Positions 1 through 6,229 of a DNA stretch of 8,613 nucleotides are shown here, piece after piece. This DNA comes from an uncultured Deinococcales bacterium (GTDB lineage Bacteria > Deinococcota > Deinococci > Deinococcales > Trueperaceae). Every line of letters starts with the position of its first letter. Within the stretch, counting starts at the first letter, position 1. The notes beneath the pieces are model-generated. The model saw only the letters and a list, made by a program, of their open reading frames with translations. It searched no databases and had not been told where the DNA came from. The translations under genes and the position numbers were made by a program. The DNA lies in NCBI GenBank assembly GCA_937934635.1, contig CALGZD010000174.1:1-8613 (forward strand), read 5' to 3'.

Positions 1-1200
1 AGGTGATGAAATCGGCGCAACCCCTGTAATCTCTTCACCAAAATCTATATACAATACTTCTTGAGGTCTCGTAGCACTTGGAGGCAATGTTCCAATTCTA
101 TAACCGTATCCATCATCACTCATTAGATAACGTGTTGTTACGACTAATGCCAACGTGTTATCAATCAATTGATAACCAATATCTGATATAAATCTATCTT
201 CTTGTGCATAGGCAAAGCCAAGTGCTTCCATATTTGGAAGCGTGATAATCAATGTATTGGCTCGTACCAAAATGTCATAACCACTACCTACGGGTAAATC
301 TAAAGCAACACGTGTGTAGGTATCATGCTGACCAATTCTAGGTTTAGCAATTCTTTGAACTGCAGCAACAGTCGTATTTTGTTGTTGTAGCTGCTGATTT
401 TGTGGCGTAGGCTGCGTCACTTGTGGCACTTGAACCTGTGGCGCTTGTAGCTGGGGCACTTGAACCTGTGGCATTTGAACTACAGGAGCAGTAGTTGGCG
501 CTTGCCCAACTTGCTGTGCTAGTTGCTGTGCTGGTAACTGATTACCCTGAGGCGCAGGTTGTGTTATAGATTGCGTCACAGGAGATGAGACTTGAGCTTG
601 TGGCTGTGCTTGAACCTGTGTTTGAACCTGTGTTTGAACCTGTGCTTGAGTTTGGCTAAGTGCTGAGGACTGATTTGCAACTTGTGTAAAAGTATCAGCA
701 AAGGTGCTAACGTTAAAACGCCCCGAACCTATGGAGCTGTCAAAACTGCTCGAGCCAAGAAACAAATTCACCAACACTTCAAGTGGGACATAGATAATGC
801 CACTACTTGATGTTATACCCAAAGCACTTTCTACACCCTGCCCATTATAATCAATTGCATTTGCTGTTCGTTGAACACCAACAGCCACATCAGACGTAGT
901 CTGTAAGCGCACAGTCTGACGTCCACGACGCATATAAACGTAGTTGTTTACTTCATCTATTTGCGTATGTGCAGCAAATTCACGAGCGAATAACCCTAGT
1001 TCCATGTATGGGTCTGTGTATAGGTCTGTGCTACTTGCCTGCCCAGAAAAATAACAAGCAACTTTGCCCATATATCTATCGTTCAAAGTAACTTCATGAA
1101 CGCACTCTTGAGCTTGCGTTGTTACACAAAAAGCTAAAGTCAAAACTATCAAACCTATTTTTTTAGAAAAATCACACAAATATTGTGGATATCTGCTCAC
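1..1200 (-). CDS. Secreted AMIN-domain protein with Gln-rich linker, probable N-acetylmuramoyl-L-alanine amidase (N-terminal part)
   Basis: This open frame is read from 1200 down to 1 with no stop, so 400 codons are visible and the C-terminus lies outside the window. Residues 13-30 form a signal peptide: Lys-Lys, a hydrophobic core (IGLIVLTLAF), then a TQA|QE cleavage site. Residues about 58-155 resemble the stalk (copper-amine-oxidase N-terminal-like) domain of envelope proteins, including the typical ending GIIYVPLEVLVNLF. Residues about 175-280 are a low-complexity linker rich in Gln, Pro, Val and Thr. Residues about 284-378 look like an AMIN domain (TYTRVALDLP, then YDILVRANTLIITLP), which targets cell-wall enzymes to peptidoglycan or the septum. 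Family knowledge suggests a downstream Amidase_3 domain, but none is visible. The start is GTG at 1200, or GTG at 1209 in the same frame. AGGTGA- and AGGGTGA-like ribosome sites lie just upstream, and an in-frame TGA lies further upstream. The domain layout is fairly sure; the enzymatic identity is inferred. Confidence 0.72.
   Translation of the reverse strand, partial: MSRYPQYLCDFSKKIGLIVLTLAFCVTTQAQECVHEVTLNDRYMGKVACYFSGQASSTDLYTDPYMELGLFAREFAAHTQIDEVNNYVYMRRGRQTVRLQTTSDVAVGVQRTANAIDYNGQGVESALGITSSSGIIYVPLEVLVNLFLGSSSFDSSIGSGRFNVSTFADTFTQVANQSSALSQTQAQVQTQVQTQVQAQPQAQVSSPVTQSITQPAPQGNQLPAQQLAQQVGQAPTTAPVVQMPQVQVPQLQAPQVQVPQVTQPTPQNQQLQQQNTTVAAVQRIAKPRIGQHDTYTRVALDLPVGSGYDILVRANTLIITLPNMEALGFAYAQEDRFISDIGYQLIDNTLALVVTTRYLMSDDGYGYRIGTLPPSATRPQEVLYIDFGEEITGVAPISSP
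605..650 (-). repeat. 12-nt tandem repeats inside the Gln-rich linker
   Basis: On the plus strand, TGTGCTTGAACC (605-616) is followed by two exact copies of TGTGTTTGAACC (617-628, 629-640) and a partial copy (641-650). On the coding strand these give four-residue units of the VQTQ/VQAQ type. The unit length is a multiple of three, so copy-number change would lengthen or shorten the linker without breaking the frame. A looser related pattern (Gln-Val-Pro-Gln and Gln-Ala-Pro-Gln) continues at 421-480. Confidence 0.8.
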
Positions 1201-1256
1201 ACTCTTCACCCTATCACCTACAACATCCTGACAAGATTCTAGTCAAATCTTTATGG

Positions 1257-1284
1257 ATTTTATCATGCATAGAACAACAGCAAA
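1257..1284 (-). promoter_or_regulatory. Candidate promoter for the AMIN-domain gene
   Basis: Reading the minus strand, an extended -10 element TGATAAAAT (plus 1265-1257) lies 16 nt after a weak -35-like TTTGCT (plus 1284-1279). Transcription would begin near 1250, giving a leader of about 50 nt before the GTG at 1200. The -10 is good and the -35 poor. An alternative TTGACT box lies closer to the gene but has no fitting -10. Confidence 0.35.
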
Positions 1285-1333
1285 CCAAAAAATCTATCAA
1301 TCCAATATGTACTGAATCTCAATATTTATGCCA

Positions 1334-1347
1334 TGTAACTAGTTACA
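1334..1347. repeat. 14-nt perfect palindrome
   Basis: TGTAACTAGTTACA is perfectly self-complementary, with CTAG at its centre. It lies about 80 bases upstream of the minus-strand promoter candidate. It could be an operator for a dimeric repressor, but in AT-rich DNA a chance palindrome of this length is possible. The half-site resembles the GTAACTACTAG wording of the rimP-nusA array. Confidence 0.4.
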
Positions 1348-1349
1348 CT

Positions 1350-1388
1350 GTTGTATTAACCGAATTTGCATTCCTAGTTGTATTAACC
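1350..1388. repeat. 12-nt direct repeat pair
   Basis: GTTGTATTAACC occurs at 1350-1361 and again at 1377-1388, 27 nt apart start to start. CCTAGTTG is also doubled, at 1373-1380 and 1387-1394. The repeats lie in the divergent spacer. They may mark local duplication or a paired protein-binding site. Confidence 0.5.
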
Positions 1389-1430
1389 TAGTTGTTTGAA
1401 TCTATTTAGTTCAAGCAATATTGTTTAAAT

Positions 1431-1480
1431 TTCAAACTATTCAAATCTATTTCAAACTATTTCAAGCTATTTCAAACTAT
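1431..1480. repeat. Five tandem 10-nt units (TTCAAACTAT)
   Basis: TTCAAACTAT is exact at 1431-1440, 1451-1460 and 1471-1480. The units between are variants (1441-1450 TCAAATCTAT and 1461-1470 TTCAAGCTAT). The strict 10-nt period is close to one helical turn, so short A and T steps recur on the same face of the DNA, as in bent or protein-bound DNA. A related TTCAACTATC appears at 1551. Function is unknown. Confidence 0.75.
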
Positions 1481-1598
1481 GCAATCTCTTCTCTTCTTTT
1501 CAAATACTATCATTTCATCATCAAAAGGTGTGTCCTAAATGATATCTGTCTTCAACTATCCAAACTAAACGCAAGTATTCAAGTATTTAGAGACAAAA

Positions 1599-1677
1599 AT
1601 CAATTTTCAACACAGCGCAATAAAGACGTTACTCAATAGCACAATATCAATTTTCACTACAGCGCAATAAAGACCTT
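1599..1677. repeat. Duplicated 32-nt segment (two copies, 47 nt apart)
   Basis: Copy one is 1599-1630 and copy two is 1646-1677. They match at 29 of 32 positions and share the core CAGCGCAATAAAGAC. This core is one of the few G/C-containing blocks in an AT-rich spacer, so the similarity is not simple low complexity. It could be a pair of regulator sites or a recent tandem duplication. Confidence 0.7.
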
Positions 1678-1797
1678 ATTGAAAAATGACGGACTTAATT
1701 ACAGAGCTAGCAGACTGAACATACACAGTTATCTTAAGACATAAAATTTCGTCATTAGCTCAAAATAGTCAGGTACTAAATGAGGATATTTAGAATC

Positions 1798-1826
1798 TTG
1801 TAAGTCCTATGTATATTGTGTATACT
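1798..1826 (+). promoter_or_regulatory. Candidate sigma-70-type promoter of the rimP-nusA-ylxR-infB operon
   Basis: TTGTAA at 1798-1803 and TATACT at 1821-1826 are separated by exactly 17 nt, close to the TTGACA/TATAAT consensus. Transcription would begin around 1833-1835, giving a leader of about 185 nt before the rimP ATG. No better-spaced pair was seen between this site and rimP. The call rests on the pattern alone. Confidence 0.5.
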
Positions 1827-1888
1827 CTCGGTCGAAGCTGTGTCCAGTTTCATCTGTCTCAACTGTTATATTTTTAGTGCTGAGATAG

Positions 1889-1973
1889 AAGCTAAGCCCC
1901 TTTTTACAGGTTAAGGCTTGATTTAGAGAAATCAAGTTGGGATTAGCTTTAGTCGTCTTTTTGAAGATGGCTA
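1889..1973 (+). promoter_or_regulatory. Candidate structured leader RNA upstream of rimP
   Basis: Three helices can be drawn by hand. AAGCTAA (1889-1895) pairs with TTAGCTT (1943-1949) and continues past a G/A mismatch with CCC (1897-1899) pairing to GGG (1939-1941). Inside it, CTTGATTT (1917-1924) and AAATCAAG (1929-1936) make a perfect 8-bp hairpin with an AGAG loop. Directly after it, 1950-1959 pairs with 1964-1973 as a 10-bp stem with two G-U pairs and a four-base loop. CTAAGCCC (1892-1899) could instead pair with GGGCTAG (1975-1981), so a switch between two folds is conceivable. No U-tract follows, so this is not a plain terminator. It matches no riboswitch class that I recognise. Confidence 0.4.
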
Positions 1974-2001
1974 TGGGCTAGGCTTTTGTCGTGTATTTTT
2001 T

Positions 2002-2007
2002 AGGTGA
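2002..2007 (+). promoter_or_regulatory. Ribosome binding site that decides the rimP start
   Basis: AGGTGA matches the start of the usual 16S anti-Shine-Dalgarno complement (AGGTGAT) and lies 10 nt before the ATG at 2018. A GTG further upstream (1991) is in frame, but the site lies after it. ATG 2018 is therefore chosen, which also gives the usual RimP N-terminus. Confidence 0.7.
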
Positions 2008-2017
2008 ATTGATAAAT

Positions 2018-2479
2018 ATGAGTAATGATTTAGAACAACAAGCAATAGAAATCTTAGAGCCACTTGGTTATGAAGTGCTCGAGCTCGATATATCGGGCCA
2101 TGCCAATAAGCGGCGCTTGTTGTTACGTATCGACCGTCTTGATGGTCAGCAGGTAGGTATGGAAGATGTCACGCAGGCAACTCGTGTTTTCGGGCTCGAG
2201 CTAGACCGCTTAGACCCCTTCAGTACCCCCTACCAGCTAGAAGTCGAGTCACCAGGACCTGAACGTCCTTTAAAAACAGAAAAGCACTTCAAACGATTTA
2301 TCAATCTCTTGGTTAGGGTAAAAACACCGTCAGAAAGTTTTAAAGGCAGAGTCATAGCTGTAAATAGTGAAACTATTACCTTTGAAATCAAAGAAAAGTC
2401 TGAAATAAACAAGAAAGAAATTCGTCTAACTGACATCAACAGTGCTCGTCTGGCTGAATGGCCAAAAGAGCCACGGTAA
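2018..2479 (+). CDS. rimP: Ribosome maturation factor RimP
   Basis: The product has 153 residues, normal for the family. RimP binds the free 30S subunit and assists its late maturation in the cytoplasm. The N-terminal alpha/beta domain (about residues 1-80) begins with EQQAIEILEPLGYEVLELDI, followed by LLLRIDRLDG and then MEDVTQATRVFGLELD. The conserved junction YQLEVESPGPERPL follows, and after it the C-terminal SH3-like barrel (HFKRFINLLVRVKT, FKGRVIAVNSETITFE, EIRLTDINSARL). GLELDRLDPF is reminiscent of Deinococcota RimP. The start was set at 2018 from the ribosome site. It is the first gene of the operon with nusA, ylxR and infB, a classic arrangement. Its TAA stop is part of the first unit of the tandem array that follows, so the array begins exactly where translation ends. 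Confidence 0.93.
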   Translation: MSNDLEQQAIEILEPLGYEVLELDISGHANKRRLLLRIDRLDGQQVGMEDVTQATRVFGLELDRLDPFSTPYQLEVESPGPERPLKTEKHFKRFINLLVRVKTPSESFKGRVIAVNSETITFEIKEKSEINKKEIRLTDINSARLAEWPKEPR

Positions 2480-2621
2480 TTACTAACACGGTAATTACTA
2501 GCACAGCAACTGCTAGCACGGTAATTACTAGCCGTGATTACTAACACAGCAACTACTAGCCGTGATTACTAACACAGTAACTACTAGCAAAGTGATTACT
2601 AGCACGCTAACTACTAGTAAG
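2476..2621 (+). repeat. Ten-unit degenerate tandem array between rimP and nusA
   Basis: Units start at 2476, 2491, 2506, 2521, 2534, 2549, 2562, 2577, 2592 and 2607. Eight are 15 nt long, and two (2521-2533 and 2549-2561) are 13 nt, lacking the last two bases. A consensus is GTRAYTACTARCACR, with variants beginning GCAAC. Two 28-nt superunits (13+15, at 2521-2548 and 2549-2576) show that blocks were also duplicated. The array fills the whole gap from the rimP stop codon to the nusA ribosome site. Most units carry TAA and TAG in two of the three frames, so ribosomes running past rimP would be stopped. GTAATTAC and CTAG are palindromic, but no long hairpin forms. No function is known to me. Confidence 0.9.
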
Positions 2622-2622
2622 T

Positions 2623-2634
2623 AGGAGAAAGGAG
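2623..2634 (+). promoter_or_regulatory. Double ribosome binding site of nusA
   Basis: AGGAG (2623-2627) and AAAGGAG (2628-2634) lie in tandem. The second is 5 nt before the ATG at 2640. This is the strongest Shine-Dalgarno region in the window and begins right where the tandem array ends. It suggests that nusA is initiated independently rather than by coupling from rimP. Confidence 0.75.
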
Positions 2635-2639
2635 TCTTA

Positions 2640-3986
2640 ATGAATAAAGAGTTTATCGATGCACTCGGTCACTTAGCAGCCGAGCGTAACATCGAACCAG
2701 AACAGTTACTAAACAACTTTGAAGAGGCCTTACAACAAGCTTTTGAGCGCAATGTTGAACCTGGCAAGGAAATTGAAGTTAATGTCGATTCTGATACAGG
2801 TGAAATCGAAGTCCTCATTATCAAACGAGTGGTTGAAGTTGTCGAAAATGAAGACACAGAAATCATTCTCGAAGAGGCGCTAAAACTAGATGACGAAATC
2901 GAAGTTGGCATGGAAATGGAATTTCCTGTTGACCCAGAGAAATTTACACGTATTGCAGTACAAACTACCAAACAGGTTATCACTCAAAAAATCCGTGAAG
3001 CAGAACGCCAAGTGGTCTTTGAAGAGTATAAAGACCGTGTTGGTGAAGTCATCACTGCTGTCGTAGCAAGGGTGGATAACAAACGCAATGCCTTTGTAGA
3101 CCTAGGTCGTGGTGAAGCCATCATGCCACCAAAAGAGCAAATTCCAGGCGAACGCTATATGGTGGGTAGTCGCCTCAAAGTCTATATTGCTAAAGTGGAG
3201 CTATCAACACGTGGTCCAAGCATTTTGGTTTCAAGAGCAGCACCTGAACTGCTCAATTACCTCATGCGCCAAGAAATCCCAGAAGTAACCGATGAAACCG
3301 TAGAGTTAAAATCAATCGCACGTGAAGCTGGGCAACGCTCAAAAGTAGCTGTTCACAGTAACAATCCAAACGTTGACCCAATTGGTGCCTGTATCGGTCA
3401 CAAAGGTGCCAGAATTCAAGCTGTTACTAGTGAATTGCAACGTGAACGTGTTGACATCATCATGTGGGATCCTAACCCTAGAGAGTTCATTCGCAATGCT
3501 CTCTCCCCTGCTAAAGTAGGTATTATTGAAGTAAATCCTGAAGAAATGGTTGCCAAAGTAACTGTCGCCACTGATCAACTATCGCTAGCGATAGGTAAAG
3601 GTGGACAAAACGTCAGGTTAGCAGCAAAACTTACAGGCTATAAAGTAGACCTAGAAACAGGTGAAAATGTTTCTGACCTAGATGCTGCTATGCACGCTGC
3701 TGCGCTTGACCTTGATGACTTGGTCACAGCGAAAAGCGAAGATTCTAATGCTCGCTTTGATGCACTTTTCGAAGCAAAAGCTGCCGCAGAAGCCACCAAA
3801 AAAGAAGAGGAAGAAAGTGTCAGTGAGGCTGCAGATGATGTGTTTAGCGCTGCAATCGCTGAAGCAGATGCACCAAAAGAAACGGTAGAAAATCCATTTG
3901 ACGCTATTTCTGCACCTCTTGAAAGTGATGTAGAAAAAGAACCAGAAGAAACAGCAGAAGAAAAATCTGAGTCAGAAGAAAGTTAA
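2640..3986 (+). CDS. nusA: Transcription termination/antitermination factor NusA
   Basis: NusA binds RNA polymerase near the RNA exit channel and affects pausing, intrinsic termination and antitermination. The 448 residues show the family order. The N-terminal polymerase-binding domain is about 1-125 (FIDALGHLAAERNIEPEQLL, then TTKQVITQKIREAER). The S1 domain is about 134-199 (GEVITAVVARVDN, AFVDLGRGEAIMP). KH1 is about 200-285, with DPIGACIGHKGARIQAV at 246-262. KH2 is about 290-350, with AIGKGGQNVRLAAKLTG at 317-333. The remaining ~80 residues (367-448) form an acidic, Glu/Ala-rich, probably disordered tail. No helix-hairpin-helix AR repeats like those of the longer E. coli protein are seen. 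The gene starts after a strong ribosome site and ends 9 nt before ylxR. Confidence 0.97.
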   Translation: MNKEFIDALGHLAAERNIEPEQLLNNFEEALQQAFERNVEPGKEIEVNVDSDTGEIEVLIIKRVVEVVENEDTEIILEEALKLDDEIEVGMEMEFPVDPEKFTRIAVQTTKQVITQKIREAERQVVFEEYKDRVGEVITAVVARVDNKRNAFVDLGRGEAIMPPKEQIPGERYMVGSRLKVYIAKVELSTRGPSILVSRAAPELLNYLMRQEIPEVTDETVELKSIAREAGQRSKVAVHSNNPNVDPIGACIGHKGARIQAVTSELQRERVDIIMWDPNPREFIRNALSPAKVGIIEVNPEEMVAKVTVATDQLSLAIGKGGQNVRLAAKLTGYKVDLETGENVSDLDAAMHAAALDLDDLVTAKSEDSNARFDALFEAKAAAEATKKEEEESVSEAADDVFSAAIAEADAPKETVENPFDAISAPLESDVEKEPEETAEEKSESEES

Positions 3987-3995
3987 GTCAAGCAT

Positions 3996-4451
3996 ATGTC
4001 AGCTCGTCAGTTAACTCATCCTAAATTAGCATCTAAACACATACCCATGCGTCGTTGCGTATTGTGTAGAAGTAGCAAGCCACAAACCGAGTTAATCCGC
4101 TTTTACAAATTGCAAGATGGTAGCTGGCAATTGGATAGTTATCACTTTGGAAAACAGCTCAAAAGACTGAAACTACTAGAGTCTAATAAATCTACTAAAC
4201 CGCCTGGTCGTGGCACTTGGATCTGTATAGACAATAACTGCCACAATCCAAAAAAGTTAGCTTATGTTTTCAAAAAACAAGCTTTAGAAATTGAAGAAAT
4301 ATTGAAAGAGCTTGATGTAAAGCTAGCAAAAATAGCGAGTCTAGCAAAACAAGAAACGTCTCATCTTGAATCGACAGGTACAAGCTTGAGAAAAGAAGAA
4401 GAACTGAAAGAAAAATCTACAAAATTCCACTCTGGAGGGATGAATGTCTGA
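3996..4451 (+). CDS. ylxR: YlxR-family (DUF448) RNA-binding protein, extended form
   Basis: YlxR proteins are small, basic, probably nucleic-acid-binding factors usually encoded between nusA and infB. Here the core motifs are IPMRRCVLC (residues 16-24), ELIRFYKL (32-39) and PPGRGTWIC (69-77). Four cysteines (C21, C24, C77, C82) could bind a metal. At 151 residues it is longer than the usual ~90. A basic stretch (about 47-68) separates the two motif halves, where most members have only a few residues. A charged helical tail of about 50 residues follows the core. No clear ribosome site precedes ATG 3996, and the gap to nusA is 9 nt, so translational coupling is likely. The start is supported by the position of the first motif. 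Its last 8 nt overlap infB. The family call is firm; its role here is inferred from context. Confidence 0.87.
   Translation: MSARQLTHPKLASKHIPMRRCVLCRSSKPQTELIRFYKLQDGSWQLDSYHFGKQLKRLKLLESNKSTKPPGRGTWICIDNNCHNPKKLAYVFKKQALEIEEILKELDVKLAKIASLAKQETSHLESTGTSLRKEEELKEKSTKFHSGGMNV
4434..4439 (+). promoter_or_regulatory. Ribosome binding site of infB inside ylxR
   Basis: GGAGGG lies within the last codons of ylxR, 4 nt before the infB ATG at 4444. An ATG at 4440 is in the ylxR frame and is not a competing infB start. The overlap of the two genes points to coupled translation. Confidence 0.75.
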
Positions 4452-6147
4452 AAAAGTCCGAATCTATGAACTAGCCAAAACACTCGAGTTAGAAACCAAA
4501 GAAATGCTTGCGATTCTCGATGATATGGGTGTTGAATACAAATCACACTCTAGTACTGTTGAGGCTGATATCGCTGACACTATTCGCCAGCTCGTTGAAG
4601 AAAATCGTGCTGAAGCAGCAGAAAAAGAAAAAGCCGAAGCTGAAGCTACCTATAAAGCAGGTTTGCCAAGTCGTGCCCCTGTTGTAACGATTATGGGTCA
4701 CGTAGACCATGGTAAAACAAGCTTGCTAGACTACATTCGAAACACAAAAGTGGCAGCCAAAGAAGCTGGTGGCATCACACAACACATCGGCGCTTACCAA
4801 GCCGAAACACCAAATGGTCTTATCACTTTTTTAGATACGCCAGGTCACGAGGCTTTCACAACTATTCGCCAACGTGGCGCAAATGCTACTGATATTGCAA
4901 TTATTGTTGTTGCTGCAGATGATAGCATCATGCCACAAACCCGTGAGGCAGTTGCTCATGCTAAAGCAGCAAAAGTTCCTTTGATTATTGCTATTAACAA
5001 GATAGATCTAGCAACAGCTAACCCTGATAAAGTCATGCAAGACTTGATGCAACTAGAGCTTATTCCTGAAGACTATGGTGGCGATACCATCACAGTAAAG
5101 GTAAGTGCTCAAACAGGTGAAGGTGTCGACCAATTATTAGAAATGATTTCATTGGTCGCAGAACTTGAAGACTACCGTGCTGATCCTAAAGCTGAAAGCA
5201 GTGCTATCGTCATCGAATCTATTCTAGATAAACAAGCAGGTGTGCTAGCCACTATCCTTATGCAACAAGGCACGCTTAATGTTGGCGATTACATCGTCTC
5301 TGGTGAAGAGTGGGCAAAAGTTCGTGCCATGATTGACCATACTGGTAAGCGCCTCAAAGAGGTTGGTCCTGCTGTACCTGTACAAATTCTTGGATTCAGT
5401 GGTCAGCCAATCGCTGGGGACATGGTTGAAGCTGTATCAAGCGAAAAGATGGCCAAAGGGCTTGCTGAATCTCGCAAAGAAGAGCGTGAAGACCAAGACA
5501 AAGCTGCTATGGGTAATCAGGGTATTACGCTAGCAGACCTATTTGGGAAACCAAATAATGCCAAAGTAAACCTGATCCTTCGTGCAGATACACAGGGGTC
5601 ACTAGAAGCCCTTAAAGGTGTTATTGCTACTGAAGCTGAAAGCACTGAAGAAGTTGACGTGGAAATTTTGCTCGCAACTGTTGGCGCACCAACCGAAGCT
5701 GACTTGCTACTGGCTAGCACAGCAGAAGCTACAGTGATGAGCTTTGGGGTTAATCCAGCAGGTAGCGTTATTAAAGCTGCTGAGAAGCAGGGCATCCCGC
5801 TTAAGAGTTATAAGATTATCTATAACCTCATTGAAGACGTTCAGAAGATGATTAGAGGACAGCTCGAGCCTGAGTACGAGGAGCAAATCCTAGGTCACGC
5901 AGAGGTTCGCATGGTCATTTCAATTCCTAAGCAGGGTAACATCGCTGGTTCTTATGTAACCGATGGTGTCATTAAGCGTGGTGCAAAAGCTCGCTTGATT
6001 CGTGGTGGTGACGAAGTATATAAAGGCTCTGTGTCACAACTTAAGCGTTTCAAAGATGACGTGCGTGAAGTTGGTACAAACTTTGAATGCGGTATTAACT
6101 TGTTGAACTACGATAGCTTCCAAGAAGGTGACATCATCGAGGTTTAG
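4444..6147 (+). CDS. infB: Translation initiation factor IF2 (short form)
   Basis: IF2 is the GTPase that delivers fMet-tRNA to the 30S subunit and promotes 50S joining. The IF2N domain is at residues 1-52 (VRIYELAKTLELETKEMLAIL), followed by a short Glu/Ala-rich linker (about 53-75) instead of the long linkers of many bacteria. The G domain begins near 78. Its motifs are GHVDHGKT (85-92), the switch I Thr in GGITQHIGAY (109-118), DTPGH (131-135), NKID (185-188) and SAQ (221-223). The two beta barrels and the fMet-tRNA-binding C-terminal domain follow, ending in ECGINL and a GDIIEV terminus. The 567 residues are close to the size of Thermus and Deinococcus IF2 and far below the ~890 of E. coli. 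It is the last gene before a terminator; neither ylxQ nor rbfA is present here. Confidence 0.98.
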   Translation: MSEKVRIYELAKTLELETKEMLAILDDMGVEYKSHSSTVEADIADTIRQLVEENRAEAAEKEKAEAEATYKAGLPSRAPVVTIMGHVDHGKTSLLDYIRNTKVAAKEAGGITQHIGAYQAETPNGLITFLDTPGHEAFTTIRQRGANATDIAIIVVAADDSIMPQTREAVAHAKAAKVPLIIAINKIDLATANPDKVMQDLMQLELIPEDYGGDTITVKVSAQTGEGVDQLLEMISLVAELEDYRADPKAESSAIVIESILDKQAGVLATILMQQGTLNVGDYIVSGEEWAKVRAMIDHTGKRLKEVGPAVPVQILGFSGQPIAGDMVEAVSSEKMAKGLAESRKEEREDQDKAAMGNQGITLADLFGKPNNAKVNLILRADTQGSLEALKGVIATEAESTEEVDVEILLATVGAPTEADLLLASTAEATVMSFGVNPAGSVIKAAEKQGIPLKSYKIIYNLIEDVQKMIRGQLEPEYEEQILGHAEVRMVISIPKQGNIAGSYVTDGVIKRGAKARLIRGGDEVYKGSVSQLKRFKDDVREVGTNFECGINLLNYDSFQEGDIIEV

Positions 6148-6199
6148 GACCTTGTGGAAGTGCCAGTAATCTAAAGGTATTATATTACATATGTATTCT

Positions 6200-6229
6200 A
6201 GCCTAGGCAACATTGTCTAGGCTTTTTTT
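6200..6229 (+). terminator. Intrinsic terminator of the rimP-infB operon
   Basis: AGCCTAGGCAA (6200-6210) pairs with TTGTCTAGGCT (6213-6223), with one G-U pair. Opening the innermost pair gives a 10-bp stem and a four-base loop. It is followed by a run of seven T (6223-6229). It lies about 50 nt after the infB stop. The other strand has no matching U-tract, so it acts in one direction. Confidence 0.88.

Larger units (their letters stand above)
1201..2017. other. Divergent AT-rich spacer without a convincing gene
   Basis: About 800 bases separate the minus-strand secreted-protein gene from rimP. Short open frames exist (for example 1185-1391 and 1421-1639 on the plus strand), but they have no recognisable protein, no ribosome site worth the name, and repeat-derived or antisense content. 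I searched for tRNA-like cloverleafs and T-loop sequences and found none. The stretch holds a 14-nt palindrome, several direct repeats, a run of five 10-nt units, a 32-nt duplicated segment, a promoter candidate facing each way, and a foldable leader before rimP. These are listed separately. Confidence 0.7.

Noticed and set aside
1185..1391. 68-codon plus-strand open frame in the spacer
   Set aside because: It begins antisense to the start of the secreted-protein gene, has no ribosome site, and its composition looks random.
1421..1639. 72-codon plus-strand open frame starting with TTG
   Set aside because: Most of its first half is translation of the 10-nt repeat. No ribosome site or recognisable protein feature is present.
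1685..1756. 7-bp inverted repeat AATGACG / CGTCATT, 58 nt apart
   Set aside because: The arms are short and far apart, and a competing GAGCTA/TAGCTC pairing exists. This is expected by chance in this sequence.
1750..1825. tRNA-like wording (ATTAGCTCA...GTCAGGTA) before the rimP promoter
   Set aside because: A tRNA ahead of rimP is known in some bacteria, so I checked. There is no matching D-stem partner, no T-loop sequence and no acceptor pairing.
2230..2547. 105-codon minus-strand open frame over rimP and the repeat array
   Set aside because: It is antisense to rimP, and its Ser/Asn/Tyr/Arg-rich start simply reflects the tandem repeat.
2476..2621. CRISPR array
   Set aside because: The units are contiguous and have no spacers, they are too short, and no cas gene is nearby.
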